Shown here: positions 7,990-17,303 of the stretch, piece after piece
Position numbering within the stretch: position 1 is the stretch's first letter
How the letters are laid out: every line of letters begins with the position of its first letter
Source: Tessaracoccus sp. SD287
GTDB taxonomy: Bacteria; Actinomycetota; Actinomycetes; Propionibacteriales; Propionibacteriaceae
Direction of reading: 5' to 3'
DNA length: 64,000 bases
Assembly (NCBI RefSeq): GCF_017355265.1
Contig: NZ_JADIJQ010000004.1
Coordinates: 1 to 64,000 of the forward strand
The notes under the pieces: model-generated
Seen by the model: the letters and a program-made list of their open reading frames with translations, nothing else
Database searches by the model: none
Told to the model about the DNA's origin: nothing
Program-made: the position numbers and the translations under genes

Positions 7990-10317
7990 TCAGCCCACCG
8001 ACGCCAGTGCGAGCGGCAGCACGGCACTCGCCCCGGCGCGCCGCAACAGTCGCCCGGCCACGGTCAGCGTCCACCGGGAATCCACCAGGTCGTCGACCAG
8101 CAGCACCGGCCCACCCAGGTTCGCCAGACGGGAGGCCATCTCGGGCCCGACCCGGAACCGGTCCCACACGTCGCGCACCCGGTAGGCGCTGTTGGTCGAC
8201 CCCCGCAACGTCTCGGCGGACGGTGACAGCTCGAGCGGTCCCAGGAGTTCCAGCCGACCGACGGTGGCCACCCCAGTGGCCAGCGACTCCACCAGACGCG
8301 GACGGCCCAGGCTCGGCACCCACACCACGCCCACCGGACGTTCGTCCCAGCCCCACCCGGCCAGCACCCGCACGACCGCGCGCGCCAGTTCGGCTGGCAC
8401 CTCGGCATCGACGGGCCGGCCCTCACGATCGGGGGCAAAGAGTTCGCGCAGTGGCCCACCCCAGCCCAGGTCGGTGAGCCGGGCCACCGCCCGACCTTCC
8501 TCGACCAGGTCCTCGGCCTTGAGCTTGCCCTTGACCGGCTTGCCGTCGGCCAGCACCCCCAGGGTGTCCAGACCCGAGGGCCACATGGCTCGGGCCGGGA
8601 TCGGCACCCCGACGTGGTCCAACGAGGCCTGCGCCTGTTCCAGGGTGGGCACGGTGATCACGGTCGGGTACCAGGGCTCGGCGCAAACATCGCAACGCCC
8701 GCACGGCGCCGACTGGGGGTCGTCCAGCGCGGCGGTCAGGAAGGCCATCCGACAGCCCTGGTCGGTGCGCGAGACATCGGCAGCCAGCCGTTCATAGCTG
8801 AGCATGGCGTCCTGCTCGTCCACCCGGGCCGCCGCGATCCGCTCGTAGCGTTCGGCGTCATAGGTCCACGGCGCCCCGGTCGCGACCCAGCCGCCGGTGA
8901 CGTTCTCGACGGCCCCGTCGACGGCCAGCACCTTCAGCAGCAGCTCCAGCGGGCTGCGCTTGATGTCGACCCGGGCCTCCAACGCGGCCACCGACAGCGG
9001 TCCGGACGCCTCGGCCAGCGCTCCCAGCACCGCATCGGCCTTGCGCTGGGTGGGCATGGCGTTCGTGGCGAAGTAGTGCCAGATCTCGCGGTCCTCGACA
9101 CCGGGCAACAGCAGTACGTCGGCGCTGGGCGTTGCGCGCCCGGCGCGTCCGACCTGCTGGTAGTAGGCGACCGGCGAACTGGGCGCCCCCAGATGCACCA
9201 CGAAACCGAGGTCGGGCTTGTCAAAGCCCATTCCCAGCGCCGAGGTCGCGATCAGGGCCTTGACCTCGTTGGCCTTCAACGCCTCCTCGGCGGCCATCCG
9301 CTCGGCAGCATCGGTGCGTCCGGTGTAGGGCAGCACCCGGTGCCCGGACTTCGACAGCAACGCGGCCGCATCCTCGGCGGCCGCCACGGTCAGGCAGTAG
9401 ACGATCCCGCTGCCGGGCAGCGCATCCAAGTGCTCGGCCAGCCAGGCCAGCCGCCGGGTGGGGGTGCCCACGTCGAGGACGCCGAGGCGCAGCGAGTCAC
9501 GCGCCAGCGCACCGCGCAGGGTGAACACCTCGTGCCCACCGGCCGCCATTTGCTCCTCGACGTCGGCGACCACCCGGGCATTCGCAGTCGCCGTGGTGGC
9601 CAGCACCGGTACGCCGGTCGGCAGCTCGGCGATCAGGTCACGGATGCGGCGGTAGTCGGGACGAAAATCGTGCCCCCAGTCACTGATGCAGTGGGCCTCG
9701 TCGATCACCAGCAGCCCGCACCCGGCGACGAGTCGGGGCAGCTGCTCGCTGCGGAACCGGGGATTGACCAGACGCTCCGGCGAGACGAACAACACGTCGA
9801 GGGCATCGGCATCCAGCAACCCCTCGATGTCGCGCCACTCGGTGACATTGGCCGAGTTGATGGCCGCTGCCCGCACCCCGGCCCGCTCGGCAGCCGCGAC
9901 CTGGTCACGCATCAATGCCAACAGCGGCGAGACGATCAGCGCCGGTCCGGACCCGGCCCGGCGCTGCAACAGTGCCGCGATGAAATAGACCGCCGACTTG
10001 CCCCACCCGGTGCGCTGGACCACCAGCGCCCGGCGGTGGCCGGCCACCAGCGCCTCGATCGCCTCGAACTGGCCGTCGTGGAACTGCGCGTCGGCCCGAC
10101 CGGTCAGGTCACGCAGCACCCCCAGGGCCTCGTCACGCAAACCCTCGGACGAGCGCTGCACCGCGACCGCCGGCGGCAGCGGCGCGGCGGCAGTCCGCGA
10201 GGCGGGCGTGGGCGGACCATCCCCGGGCACGTCGTCGTCCGGCGCCCAGTAGGCGTCGTCGGGTGGCAGGTCCTCCGGATCGGGCGGCGGCTCGCTCAAC
10301 CAGTACGGATCGCTCAT
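7990..10317 (-). CDS. recQ: RecQ-family DNA helicase fused to a phosphoribosyltransferase-like domain
   Basis: 775 residues. The N-terminal half is a RecQ superfamily 2 helicase: QRTGWGKSAVYF (Walker A region), IDEAHCISDWGHDFRPDYR (DEAH box plus the RecQ aromatic loop), TTATANARV, and YYQQVGRAGR (motif VI). A Cys cluster (CRMAF, CGRCDVC) matches the RecQ zinc domain. The last 200 residues are phosphoribosyltransferase-like, with VLLVDDLVDSRWT resembling a PRPP loop and VVWVPSLGRPRLVESLA upstream. It unwinds DNA during repair; what the second domain does is not known to me. It lies 42 bases downstream of hemC on the same strand. Confidence 0.92.
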   Translation of the reverse strand: MSDPYWLSEPPPDPEDLPPDDAYWAPDDDVPGDGPPTPASRTAAAPLPPAVAVQRSSEGLRDEALGVLRDLTGRADAQFHDGQFEAIEALVAGHRRALVVQRTGWGKSAVYFIAALLQRRAGSGPALIVSPLLALMRDQVAAAERAGVRAAAINSANVTEWRDIEGLLDADALDVLFVSPERLVNPRFRSEQLPRLVAGCGLLVIDEAHCISDWGHDFRPDYRRIRDLIAELPTGVPVLATTATANARVVADVEEQMAAGGHEVFTLRGALARDSLRLGVLDVGTPTRRLAWLAEHLDALPGSGIVYCLTVAAAEDAAALLSKSGHRVLPYTGRTDAAERMAAEEALKANEVKALIATSALGMGFDKPDLGFVVHLGAPSSPVAYYQQVGRAGRATPSADVLLLPGVEDREIWHYFATNAMPTQRKADAVLGALAEASGPLSVAALEARVDIKRSPLELLLKVLAVDGAVENVTGGWVATGAPWTYDAERYERIAAARVDEQDAMLSYERLAADVSRTDQGCRMAFLTAALDDPQSAPCGRCDVCAEPWYPTVITVPTLEQAQASLDHVGVPIPARAMWPSGLDTLGVLADGKPVKGKLKAEDLVEEGRAVARLTDLGWGGPLRELFAPDREGRPVDAEVPAELARAVVRVLAGWGWDERPVGVVWVPSLGRPRLVESLATGVATVGRLELLGPLELSPSAETLRGSTNSAYRVRDVWDRFRVGPEMASRLANLGGPVLLVDDLVDSRWTLTVAGRLLRRAGASAVLPLALASVG

Positions 10318-10359
10318 GGCTGTACCTTCGCACCGCAGGGGGACAATGTCTGCACGTTG

Positions 10360-11322
10360 CTACTTCGCCAGCACGACGCCGGCGCCCTCGGCCAGCAACT
10401 GCTCAGCCAGCCGCACGCCTATGCCGACAGCATCGGCAACGGGCCCGGCCAACTCCCCGTCGAAACGCACCGAGGCGTCGGTGCTGATCGCCAGCCCGCG
10501 CAGGGTCAGCACGCCGTCGACCACCGTGGCCAGGGCGCCGACGGGGGCGGTGCAGCCCGCCTCGAGCGTCGACAAGAAGGATCGTTCGGCCACCGTGCAC
10601 GCCCGGGTGAGCGGATCGTCCAGACCGGCGGCCAGCCGCGCGGCCACCGAGTCGAGGTCGTCGGAACGGCACTCCACGGCCAGCGCGCCCTGGGCTGCCG
10701 CCGACAGCATCACCGACGGGTCCAGGAATTCGGTCACGTACTGCGAGCGTCCCGCCCGCGACAGTCCCGCCGCAGCCAGCACCACCGCATCAAGATCATC
10801 TTGCGGGGGACGACCCCCTGCACCCCCGCGGGGAGCCTCTCGCCCTGGGCCGACATGTCCGCGCACCCGGCCCAGTCGGGTGTCAATGTTGCCGCGCAAC
10901 CCGGTCACCTCAAGATCGGGACGCGCCGCCAGCAGCTGCGCCGCCCGCCGCGCCGATCCGGTGCCCACCTTCGCGCCAAGCGGCAACTGGGCCAGGCCCT
11001 GTCCGCCGGCGGCGCACAGCACGTCACGTGGGTCCTCCCGCGGCGGCACTGCGATCAGCGTGATGCCGGGTGCCGGTGCGGTCGGCAGGTCCTTCATCGA
11101 GTGCACGACCAGGTCGACCTCGCCGTCCAGCAGGGCATCGCGCACCGCCGAGACGAAGATGCCGGTGCCACCGATCCGGTCCAGCGGCGCCTGGTTGACG
11201 TCGCCCTCGGTGCTGATGAACACCAGTTCGGCCGGTGCGCCCAACGCATCGGCGATCATCTGCGACTGCGTGCGGGCCAGCACCGACGCCCGGGTGCCGA
11301 TCTTGATCATGGTCCCGGTCAC
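10360..11322 (-). CDS. hemC: Hydroxymethylbilane synthase (porphobilinogen deaminase)
   Basis: 320 residues from GTG 11322, which overlaps the ferrochelatase stop as GTGA; ATG 11310 (316 residues, MIKIGTRAS) is a close alternative. It polymerises four porphobilinogens to hydroxymethylbilane. Visible are the IGTRASVLARTQSQ N-terminus, HSMKDLPT, and the cofactor cysteine in EAGCTAPVGAL, to which the dipyrromethane primer is attached. It is the last gene of the hemE-cgoX-chdC-cpfC-hemC operon. No hemD, the gene that usually follows hemC, is present here. Confidence 0.96.
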   Translation of the reverse strand: MTGTMIKIGTRASVLARTQSQMIADALGAPAELVFISTEGDVNQAPLDRIGGTGIFVSAVRDALLDGEVDLVVHSMKDLPTAPAPGITLIAVPPREDPRDVLCAAGGQGLAQLPLGAKVGTGSARRAAQLLAARPDLEVTGLRGNIDTRLGRVRGHVGPGREAPRGGAGGRPPQDDLDAVVLAAAGLSRAGRSQYVTEFLDPSVMLSAAAQGALAVECRSDDLDSVAARLAAGLDDPLTRACTVAERSFLSTLEAGCTAPVGALATVVDGVLTLRGLAISTDASVRFDGELAGPVADAVGIGVRLAEQLLAEGAGVVLAK

Positions 11323-12542
11323 AGGGCAGCAGCTCCAGCGCAGTCGGCCGCCGAATCGGCACCGGCCACCGTCGGCTTGACCCGGGCTCCGACGCAGCAG
11401 GCGACACCGCACACGTCCGGGGTCGCCGGGAAACGTGTCACCGTCTCGACCGGTCCGCGGCGTCCCAGCCGTTCCTCGACCAGATCGACCAGGGCGGCCA
11501 CGAACCGCGGGTCGGTGCCGGCGGTCGGCGTCCGGACGAAGTCCAGGCCCAAGTCGGCGGCGGTCTCGGCGGCCTCGGTGTCCAGGTCCCACACCACTTC
11601 TACATGATCACTGACGAACCCGATCGGCACGCACACCACCCCCGTGCGCCCGATCTCGGCGGCAGCCGTGATGGCGTCACTGATGTCGGGCTCCAACCAC
11701 GGCTGGCGCGGGTTGCCCGACCGGGACTGGAAGACGAACTGCTGCTGCAACTCGACCCCCAGCTCGGCCTGGACCCGGGCGTGCACCCAGTCGATCGCCG
11801 CTTGGTGCTGGGCGACGTACCAGCCGCCCGACCCCGGACGACGGGTGTCGGTCGGGCCCGAGGCATCCGACATCGCATCCGGAATGGAGTGGGTTGAATA
11901 CATCACCACCAGCTCGTCGGCGCTACGTCCACCGGACATCAACTGCTGCACCCCGGCGACCACGCCGTCGGCGACCGGCGCCAGGAACCCCTCGAGGTTG
12001 AAGTAGTGGCGCAACTTGTCGACCCGCAGGTCAGTGATGCCGTCTGCAGCGAGGTCGGCCAGGGCGATGCCGAAATCCTCGCGGTACTGGCGGCACCCGG
12101 AGTAGGACGAGTAGGCGCTGGTGGCCAGGCCCAGCACCGTCCGCTTCCCCTCCGCATGGGCCTCGCGGAGCACCTCGCCGGTGTAGGGGGCCCAGTTGCG
12201 GTTTCCCCACAGCACGGGCAGATCGATGCCGCGCGCTGCCAGCTCGGCCTGTAGCGCCGCCTGGAGTGCCTTGTTCTGCTCGTTGATGGGCGAGACGCCG
12301 CCCAGCGCCCGGTAGTGCCCCGAGACGGCTTCGAGCCGCTCGTCGGGGATGCCGCGGCCGCGGGTCACATTGCGCAGGAAGGGCAGCACGTCGTCCTGCC
12401 CCTCGGGGCCGCCGAAGCTGGCCAGCAGCAGGGCGTCGTAGTCGGCGACCACGCCCGCCACGCCCGTGGTCGTCGCCACCGGCACGTCGTGGGTCACCGA
12501 CGCATCAATGGCCGAGGGTGCCAGTTCGGGTTCAACAGTCAT
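11319..12542 (-). CDS. cpfC: Coproporphyrin III ferrochelatase
   Basis: 407 residues (hemH family). In the coproporphyrin-dependent pathway of Actinobacteria and Firmicutes it inserts Fe2+ into coproporphyrin III. Seen are LLLASFGGPEG, the SYSGCRQYRED segment, the catalytic-histidine region MYSTHSIPDAM and the active-site VCVPIGFVSDHVEVVWDLD. Four cysteines, one in SGCRQ and three in the tail CGVACC, match the [2Fe-2S] ligands known in actinobacterial ferrochelatases. The first 30 residues are a poorly conserved extension. ATG 12542 follows AAGGAG; 16 bases separate it from chdC. Confidence 0.95.
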   Translation of the reverse strand: MTVEPELAPSAIDASVTHDVPVATTTGVAGVVADYDALLLASFGGPEGQDDVLPFLRNVTRGRGIPDERLEAVSGHYRALGGVSPINEQNKALQAALQAELAARGIDLPVLWGNRNWAPYTGEVLREAHAEGKRTVLGLATSAYSSYSGCRQYREDFGIALADLAADGITDLRVDKLRHYFNLEGFLAPVADGVVAGVQQLMSGGRSADELVVMYSTHSIPDAMSDASGPTDTRRPGSGGWYVAQHQAAIDWVHARVQAELGVELQQQFVFQSRSGNPRQPWLEPDISDAITAAAEIGRTGVVCVPIGFVSDHVEVVWDLDTEAAETAADLGLDFVRTPTAGTDPRFVAALVDLVEERLGRRGPVETVTRFPATPDVCGVACCVGARVKPTVAGADSAADCAGAAAL

Positions 12543-12558
12543 GGTGCACTCCTTCTTC

Positions 12559-13233
12559 TCAGCCCAGCAGGACGGTCAGGTCAGCGGCGCCGACGCGGCG
12601 TCCGGTGTAGAACGGCAGTTCCTCGCGCACGTGCAACCGGGCCTTGGTGTAGCGCAGGTCGCGCATCATGTCGACCAGCTCGATCAGCTCGTCCGACTCG
12701 AAACTCAACAGCCATTCATAGTCGCCCAGGGCAAATGCGCCCACGGTGTTGGCCAGCACGTCGGGGAACTTCCGCCCGGCCATGCCGTGCTCGCGCAGCA
12801 TCTGCGAACGTTCGTCCTCGTCGAGCAGGTACCACTCGTGGCTGCGGACGAAGGGGTACACGGTGACCCACTTCTTGGGCTGCTTGCCGTACATGAACGC
12901 CGGCGCGTGGGCCTTGGTGAACTCGGCCTGCACGTGCACACCAACCGCGGTCCAGGCGCGGGTCAAACCCTGGGCCAGGCCCAGCCCGCGGAACAACTGC
13001 CCGGCGGCCTGCAACGCCTCCGGCTTCTCGGCGTGGGTCCAGATCATCACGTCGGACTCCGGCTTGAACTCGGTGACGTCGTAGACGCCGCGCAGGGTCA
13101 CCCCCAGCTCGGCCAGGCGGGCGGTCCAGTGCTCGAGTTCAGCGGCGATCGACTGCTCGGCCATGCCTGACCCGGCAATCTTGGAGTAGACGGCGTACTC
13201 GGTGTAGGCGATCTGCTGGGCTACCTCGGTCAT
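12559..13233 (-). CDS. chdC: Coproheme decarboxylase (HemQ)
   Basis: 224 residues of the chlorite-dismutase fold. It turns two propionates of coproheme III into vinyls with H2O2, giving haem b. The catalytic tyrosine of actinobacterial enzymes is Tyr126 in KKWVTVYPFVRS, and the haem-ligand histidine is His149 in LREHGMAGR. The Arg and Asn needed for chlorite dismutation are not recognisable, so a detoxifying role is unlikely. ATG 13233 overlaps the cgoX stop as ATGA and follows GAGGAG. Its presence next to cpfC and cgoX fixes the pathway as coproporphyrin-dependent. Confidence 0.95.
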   Translation of the reverse strand: MTEVAQQIAYTEYAVYSKIAGSGMAEQSIAAELEHWTARLAELGVTLRGVYDVTEFKPESDVMIWTHAEKPEALQAAGQLFRGLGLAQGLTRAWTAVGVHVQAEFTKAHAPAFMYGKQPKKWVTVYPFVRSHEWYLLDEDERSQMLREHGMAGRKFPDVLANTVGAFALGDYEWLLSFESDELIELVDMMRDLRYTKARLHVREELPFYTGRRVGAADLTVLLG

Positions 13234-14702
13234 GCTGGCTCCTCAGTGGTGGGGGTGTCGGTCGGCCGTGTGCTGTGGGGTTGGACGGGTGCTGCCGCGC
13301 TGACCGGATGGAAGGGCTTCAACCCGGTCAGGTAGTCGCCGACGCGGCGGGCGTGGTTGGTGATGGCGGCGATGCCGGTGCCGGCCATCCAGGCGCCGGT
13401 GATGGCCAGCCCGGGGTGGTTCGAGAGCCGTCCGGCCACTTCTTGCAGTGCACTCTGGTGGCCCGGACGAGCCTGGGTCATGGTTGCGCCCCAGAGCGTC
13501 AGGTCGACCGCCACCACGGCCTCGCGGGGCAGGTGGACGCCCAGGATGCGGCGGGCGTCGTTCAGCGCCAGGTCGGGCAGTTCGGAGGGGGTCGGCACCG
13601 GCTCGCCGGATCGTCCGTAGCTGAGCCGCAGCACGTGGCGGTGCTGACCCGGGGCGGACTCCTCGGCCGCCCGGCGAATGTGGTCCCACTTGGCGGTGGC
13701 ATGGGTCAGCGCCTTGGCCACGATGCCGGGCGTGTGCGAGGCGACCAGCGCGCCATTGTCGCGGGGCGAGGCGTCGAGTCGTTCGTCGTCGACGACCAGG
13801 GTGGCCAAGGCCACCGGCGAGGACGGCAGCGCCGGAATCGACTCGGCGACGTCGGTGACCTCGGCCAACAGCCGCTGGGTGACCTGCGCCGGGGTCGTCA
13901 CCACGACCTGGTCGGCGTGGACGGTGCCGTCGTCCAGCACCACGGTCCAGCCGCCGCCCTTGGCGGGGACGACCTTGCGGACGTTTGCCCGGGTGTGGAA
14001 GCGGCCCCCGGCCAGACGGATCTGCTCGGCGAGGGTCCGCGGCAGCAGGTCGATCACCGGTGCGAGGCTGGCGACCGCTGCCCCAGGACGGGCATTGGTG
14101 CGCAGGCCCTTGATGGCGGCCTGCAGCGAGCCGTGCTCGAGCACCGCCGGGTGCAGCTTCGGCGCGATTGAGTCGAGTTCCAACAGGTCGGGGGAGGTGG
14201 AGTGGACGCCGCCGGCGACGGGCTCGACCAGCAGGGTCCGCGCCGATCGTCCCATCCGGTTGCTGACGTACTCGCCCAGCGAGATGCCGGGACGGTAGCC
14301 GGCCTCGGGGCCCATCATCGCGTCAGCCATGGCATGCTCAGCGGCCTCCCGGCCGATGACCCGCACCACGTCCTCAGCCAGCGGGTTGGACGGGATGCCC
14401 AGGTAACCACCGACCGGGGAAGGGAAGGCGCCGCGCACATTGAGGATCCAGGAGGTGCCGGTACGGGGGTGCACCACGTGCTCGCCCAGCCCCAGGGCAT
14501 CGACCAGGCTGAAGACGTGGTCGTTGGCGACGGCGAACGCCTCGGCGCCGGAGTTCAGTTCCAGTCCGGCGACGTGGTGGGAGACCAGCGCCCCGCCGAG
14601 GTGTCCGGCTGACTCGTAGACCTCAACCTGGACGCCGTGGCGGGCCAGTTGCCAGGCGGTGACCAGTCCTGCGATGCCGCCGCCGATGACGACGGCGGTC
14701 AC
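13230..14702 (-). CDS. cgoX: Coproporphyrinogen III oxidase, FAD-dependent (HemY type)
   Basis: 490 residues from GTG 14702, which overlaps the hemE stop (GTGA). The N-terminus is a dinucleotide-binding motif, VVIGGGIAGLVTAWQLARHG, followed by the acidic residue of VEVYES, typical of the protoporphyrinogen oxidase/amine oxidase family. The second FAD signature near the C-terminus reads ITGAWMAGTGIAAITNHA. It oxidises coproporphyrinogen III to coproporphyrin III for the ferrochelatase encoded two genes on. A purine-rich GGGGGG lies six bases before the start. Confidence 0.93.
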   Translation of the reverse strand: MTAVVIGGGIAGLVTAWQLARHGVQVEVYESAGHLGGALVSHHVAGLELNSGAEAFAVANDHVFSLVDALGLGEHVVHPRTGTSWILNVRGAFPSPVGGYLGIPSNPLAEDVVRVIGREAAEHAMADAMMGPEAGYRPGISLGEYVSNRMGRSARTLLVEPVAGGVHSTSPDLLELDSIAPKLHPAVLEHGSLQAAIKGLRTNARPGAAVASLAPVIDLLPRTLAEQIRLAGGRFHTRANVRKVVPAKGGGWTVVLDDGTVHADQVVVTTPAQVTQRLLAEVTDVAESIPALPSSPVALATLVVDDERLDASPRDNGALVASHTPGIVAKALTHATAKWDHIRRAAEESAPGQHRHVLRLSYGRSGEPVPTPSELPDLALNDARRILGVHLPREAVVAVDLTLWGATMTQARPGHQSALQEVAGRLSNHPGLAITGAWMAGTGIAAITNHARRVGDYLTGLKPFHPVSAAAPVQPHSTRPTDTPTTEEPA

Positions 14703-15802
14703 GCCGACCCCCCGGCGCGGCGGGTGGCTGCCGAGATCTCGTGCACCTGCGCCACCGTGTCGGTCAGCACGGCCGGGTCGGTGCTGGGCGGCACCCCGTG
14801 ACCAAGGTTGAAGATGTGGCCCGGCGCATGGGCGCCGCGTTCCAGCACCGTCCGGATACCGGCCTCGCGGGCCTCGGCGGAACTGAACAGCAGCGCCGGG
14901 TCGAGGTTGCCCTGCAGCGGGATGCTGCCGCCCAGGCGCTCGTTGGCGACGTCCAGCCTCAGGCGATGGTCGACGCCCATGACGGTCGCTCCGGCCGCGC
15001 GCATCGCCGGCAGCAGTTCGGAGGTGTTCACCCCGAAGTGGATGCGCGGCACCGGCAGGTCGGTGACGTGGTCGAAGACGGACCGCGAGTGTCCTTGGAC
15101 GTGGGTCAGGTAGTCCTCGAGTGACAGACCGCCGGCCCACGAGTCGAACAACTGCACGGCGCTGGCCCCGGCCAGCACCTGGGCCCGCAGGAAGCGTCCG
15201 GAGCGGTCAGCAACCCACGCCGCGAGCCGGTTCCACAGGTCGGGACGTGAGTACATCATGGCCTTGGTGTGCAGGTATTCGCGGCTGGGGCCACCCTCGA
15301 CCAGGTAGGAGGCCACCGTGAACGGTGCCCCGCAGAATCCGATCAGCGGGGTGGCCCGAAGCTCGGCGACGGTCAGCGCGATGGCCTGGCGAATCGGTTC
15401 CAGGGCCTCGTCGTAGGCCGCCGACGGCAGCGACTCGAGCGCGGCGATGTCGTCCTCGGTGCGGATCGGGTGCTCGACGACCGGGCCGGTGCCCGGCACG
15501 ATCTCGACGCCGATGCCGGCCAGGCGCATGGGCACCACGATGTCGCTGAAGAAGATGCCGGCGTCGACGCCGTGGCGACGGACCGGCTGGCAGGTGATCT
15601 CGGCCGCCAGCTCGGGGCGCAGGCACGAGTCGAGCATGGTGGTGCCCTCACGGGCCGCGCGGTACTCCGGCAGCGAACGGCCGGCCTGACGCATGAACCA
15701 CACCGGGGTATGGGTGGACGGGGCGCCGGTCGCGGCACGCACCAGCGCCGATGCGGCGGTGTCGTGGGCGATCCAGGGGTGAGAAGAGGCAAGTTCGGTC
15801 AT
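14699..15802 (-). CDS. hemE: Uroporphyrinogen decarboxylase
   Basis: 367 residues; removes four acetate carboxyls of uroporphyrinogen III to give coproporphyrinogen III. The family signature PVWFMRQAGRSLPEYRA is at the N-terminus (substrate-binding arginines), and the IGFCGAPFTVASYLVEGGPS signature is intact. It is the first gene of the five-gene haem operon and is divergent from hemA across 106 bases. The start is ATG 15802, with a GAGGGAG about 12 bases upstream. Confidence 0.96.
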   Translation of the reverse strand: MTELASSHPWIAHDTAASALVRAATGAPSTHTPVWFMRQAGRSLPEYRAAREGTTMLDSCLRPELAAEITCQPVRRHGVDAGIFFSDIVVPMRLAGIGVEIVPGTGPVVEHPIRTEDDIAALESLPSAAYDEALEPIRQAIALTVAELRATPLIGFCGAPFTVASYLVEGGPSREYLHTKAMMYSRPDLWNRLAAWVADRSGRFLRAQVLAGASAVQLFDSWAGGLSLEDYLTHVQGHSRSVFDHVTDLPVPRIHFGVNTSELLPAMRAAGATVMGVDHRLRLDVANERLGGSIPLQGNLDPALLFSSAEAREAGIRTVLERGAHAPGHIFNLGHGVPPSTDPAVLTDTVAQVHEISAATRRAGGSA

Positions 15803-15896
15803 TTGGGGTCATTCTCCCTCACCGGCGGTAATCCCACGAACCGGGGCCGAAGCCGGTCGCCATGTCCGGTTGGTCACGAAGCCGCCGGACGCCGCC

Positions 15897-15902
15897 TAGA
15901 AT
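15897..15902 (+). promoter_or_regulatory. -10 element of hemA, leaderless start
   Basis: The hexamer TAGAAT is followed by exactly six bases and then the hemA GTG. With a transcription start about seven bases after the -10, the mRNA would begin at the start codon itself. No Shine-Dalgarno sequence is present, which agrees with leaderless translation. Confidence 0.55.
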
Positions 15903-15908
15903 GGGGCG

Positions 15909-17303
15909 GTGCTGTTGGCTCTTACTGCTAGTCATGCCGAGTTGTCGCTCGGCCGGTTGGCTGACCTCTCGGCCGCGACGAAGGGGCTGGACGAGCGGCT
16001 GCGGCGGCGCAACGAGTGCCACGAGCTGATGCCGCTGGACGGCTGGGGAATCCTGAGCACCTGCAACCGGGTCGAGATCTACGTCGAGGCGCAACGCTTC
16101 CATGACGGTCTGGACGTCGTGGTCTCCGCACTGGAGGACGTCACCGGCTGGGACCGTCCAACCGTGATCACCAGCTTCAAGGTGCGCACCGGCAAACCCG
16201 TCGCCAACCACCTGTTCCGGGTCGCGTCCGGACTGGAGTCGATCGTGCTGGGCGAGGCCGAGATCACCGGCCAGGTCCGCGCCGCCTTCAATGACGCCCT
16301 GCACGCACAGTCGACCACCCCGATGCTGAACGAGTTGTTCCAGCACAGCCTGCGCACCGCCAAGCGCGTCACCTCATCGACCACTATTGGCCAGGCCGGA
16401 CGCTCCAGCGCCGAGGTGGTGCTGGACACCGCCGCAGCGACGTTGGGATGCGGCACCCTGCGTGGCGCGCGGGTCCTGGTGATCGGCTCAGGCGCCTACA
16501 GCCGGGTCGTGGCCGCCGAACTGGCGCTGCGACGGGTCAGCGACGTGGGCGTGCACTCCCCATCGGGCCGCCGCCCCGGCAGCGTCGACAACTACGCCTT
16601 CGCGCACGTGACCGCCGAGCAGGTGAACGACTGGATGCGCACCGCCGACGTGGTGATCGCCTGCTCGGGCCAGGGACGTCCGGTGGTGACCCCCGAGTCC
16701 CTCGCCGGACGCCAGCAGCCGCTGGTGATCATGGACATGGCGCTGCAGACCGATGTCGCCGACGGGGTCGCCGATCTGGTCGGGGTCACGGTGCTGGGCC
16801 TGAACTCGCTGGCCATGGGTCTGTCCGGGGTCAGCCAGACGGCCCTGGCCGAGGCCGACCAGGTCATCGCCGACGGCGTGGAACGCTTCGAGACCCGTCG
16901 CCGGGCCCGCAGCGCTGACCCGGTGATCGTGCGGATGCGTGGCTACGTCCGTGGGCTCATTCAGGACGAGGTGACCGCGCTGCGTGGACGGCTGCCGGAG
17001 GAGACCATCGCCGAGGTGGAGCGCTCCCTGCGTCGCGTCTACCGCAAGGTGCTGCATGCCCCGACGGTCAATGCGCAGGCCCACGCCCAGGCCGGCACCA
17101 GCGAGGCCTACTTGAAGGCGCTGCACACGGTGATGGGCATCGACATCCACGACGCCGACGCGGTCGCGGTGATTGACGCCGAGGCGTTGCCCCTGTTCCA
17201 GGCACACCCCGACGACCTGCTGGGCACCGCGGACCTGGCGCTTGAGCTGGACCTGGACGCGCCGGACCTGGTTGAGGACGCCGCTGAGGACGAGGTGCGC
17301 TGA
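15909..17303 (+). CDS. hemA: Glutamyl-tRNA reductase
   Basis: 464 residues; reduces glutamyl-tRNA(Glu) to glutamate-1-semialdehyde, the committed step of haem synthesis. The nucleophilic cysteine is Cys52 in ILSTCNRVEIYVEA; GLESIVLGEAEITGQVR is the strongly conserved second motif; a Rossmann NADPH domain begins at VLVIGSGAYSRVVAAE. The C-terminal helical dimer domain carries an acidic extension ending DAAEDEVR. It starts at GTG without a leader and overlaps the rhodanese gene by TGATG. Confidence 0.96.
   Translation: MLLALTASHAELSLGRLADLSAATKGLDERLRRRNECHELMPLDGWGILSTCNRVEIYVEAQRFHDGLDVVVSALEDVTGWDRPTVITSFKVRTGKPVANHLFRVASGLESIVLGEAEITGQVRAAFNDALHAQSTTPMLNELFQHSLRTAKRVTSSTTIGQAGRSSAEVVLDTAAATLGCGTLRGARVLVIGSGAYSRVVAAELALRRVSDVGVHSPSGRRPGSVDNYAFAHVTAEQVNDWMRTADVVIACSGQGRPVVTPESLAGRQQPLVIMDMALQTDVADGVADLVGVTVLGLNSLAMGLSGVSQTALAEADQVIADGVERFETRRRARSADPVIVRMRGYVRGLIQDEVTALRGRLPEETIAEVERSLRRVYRKVLHAPTVNAQAHAQAGTSEAYLKALHTVMGIDIHDADAVAVIDAEALPLFQAHPDDLLGTADLALELDLDAPDLVEDAAEDEVR

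Noticed and set aside
8614-11607. A 997-codon plus-strand open frame across recQ and hemC
   Set aside because: It is antisense to two well-conserved genes, has low-complexity Gly/Arg/Gln composition and no known domain; long antisense frames are expected at this GC content.
12559-13233. Chlorite dismutase as the function of the HemQ-like gene
   Set aside because: The catalytic Tyr126 and the operon with cpfC and cgoX fit coproheme decarboxylase.
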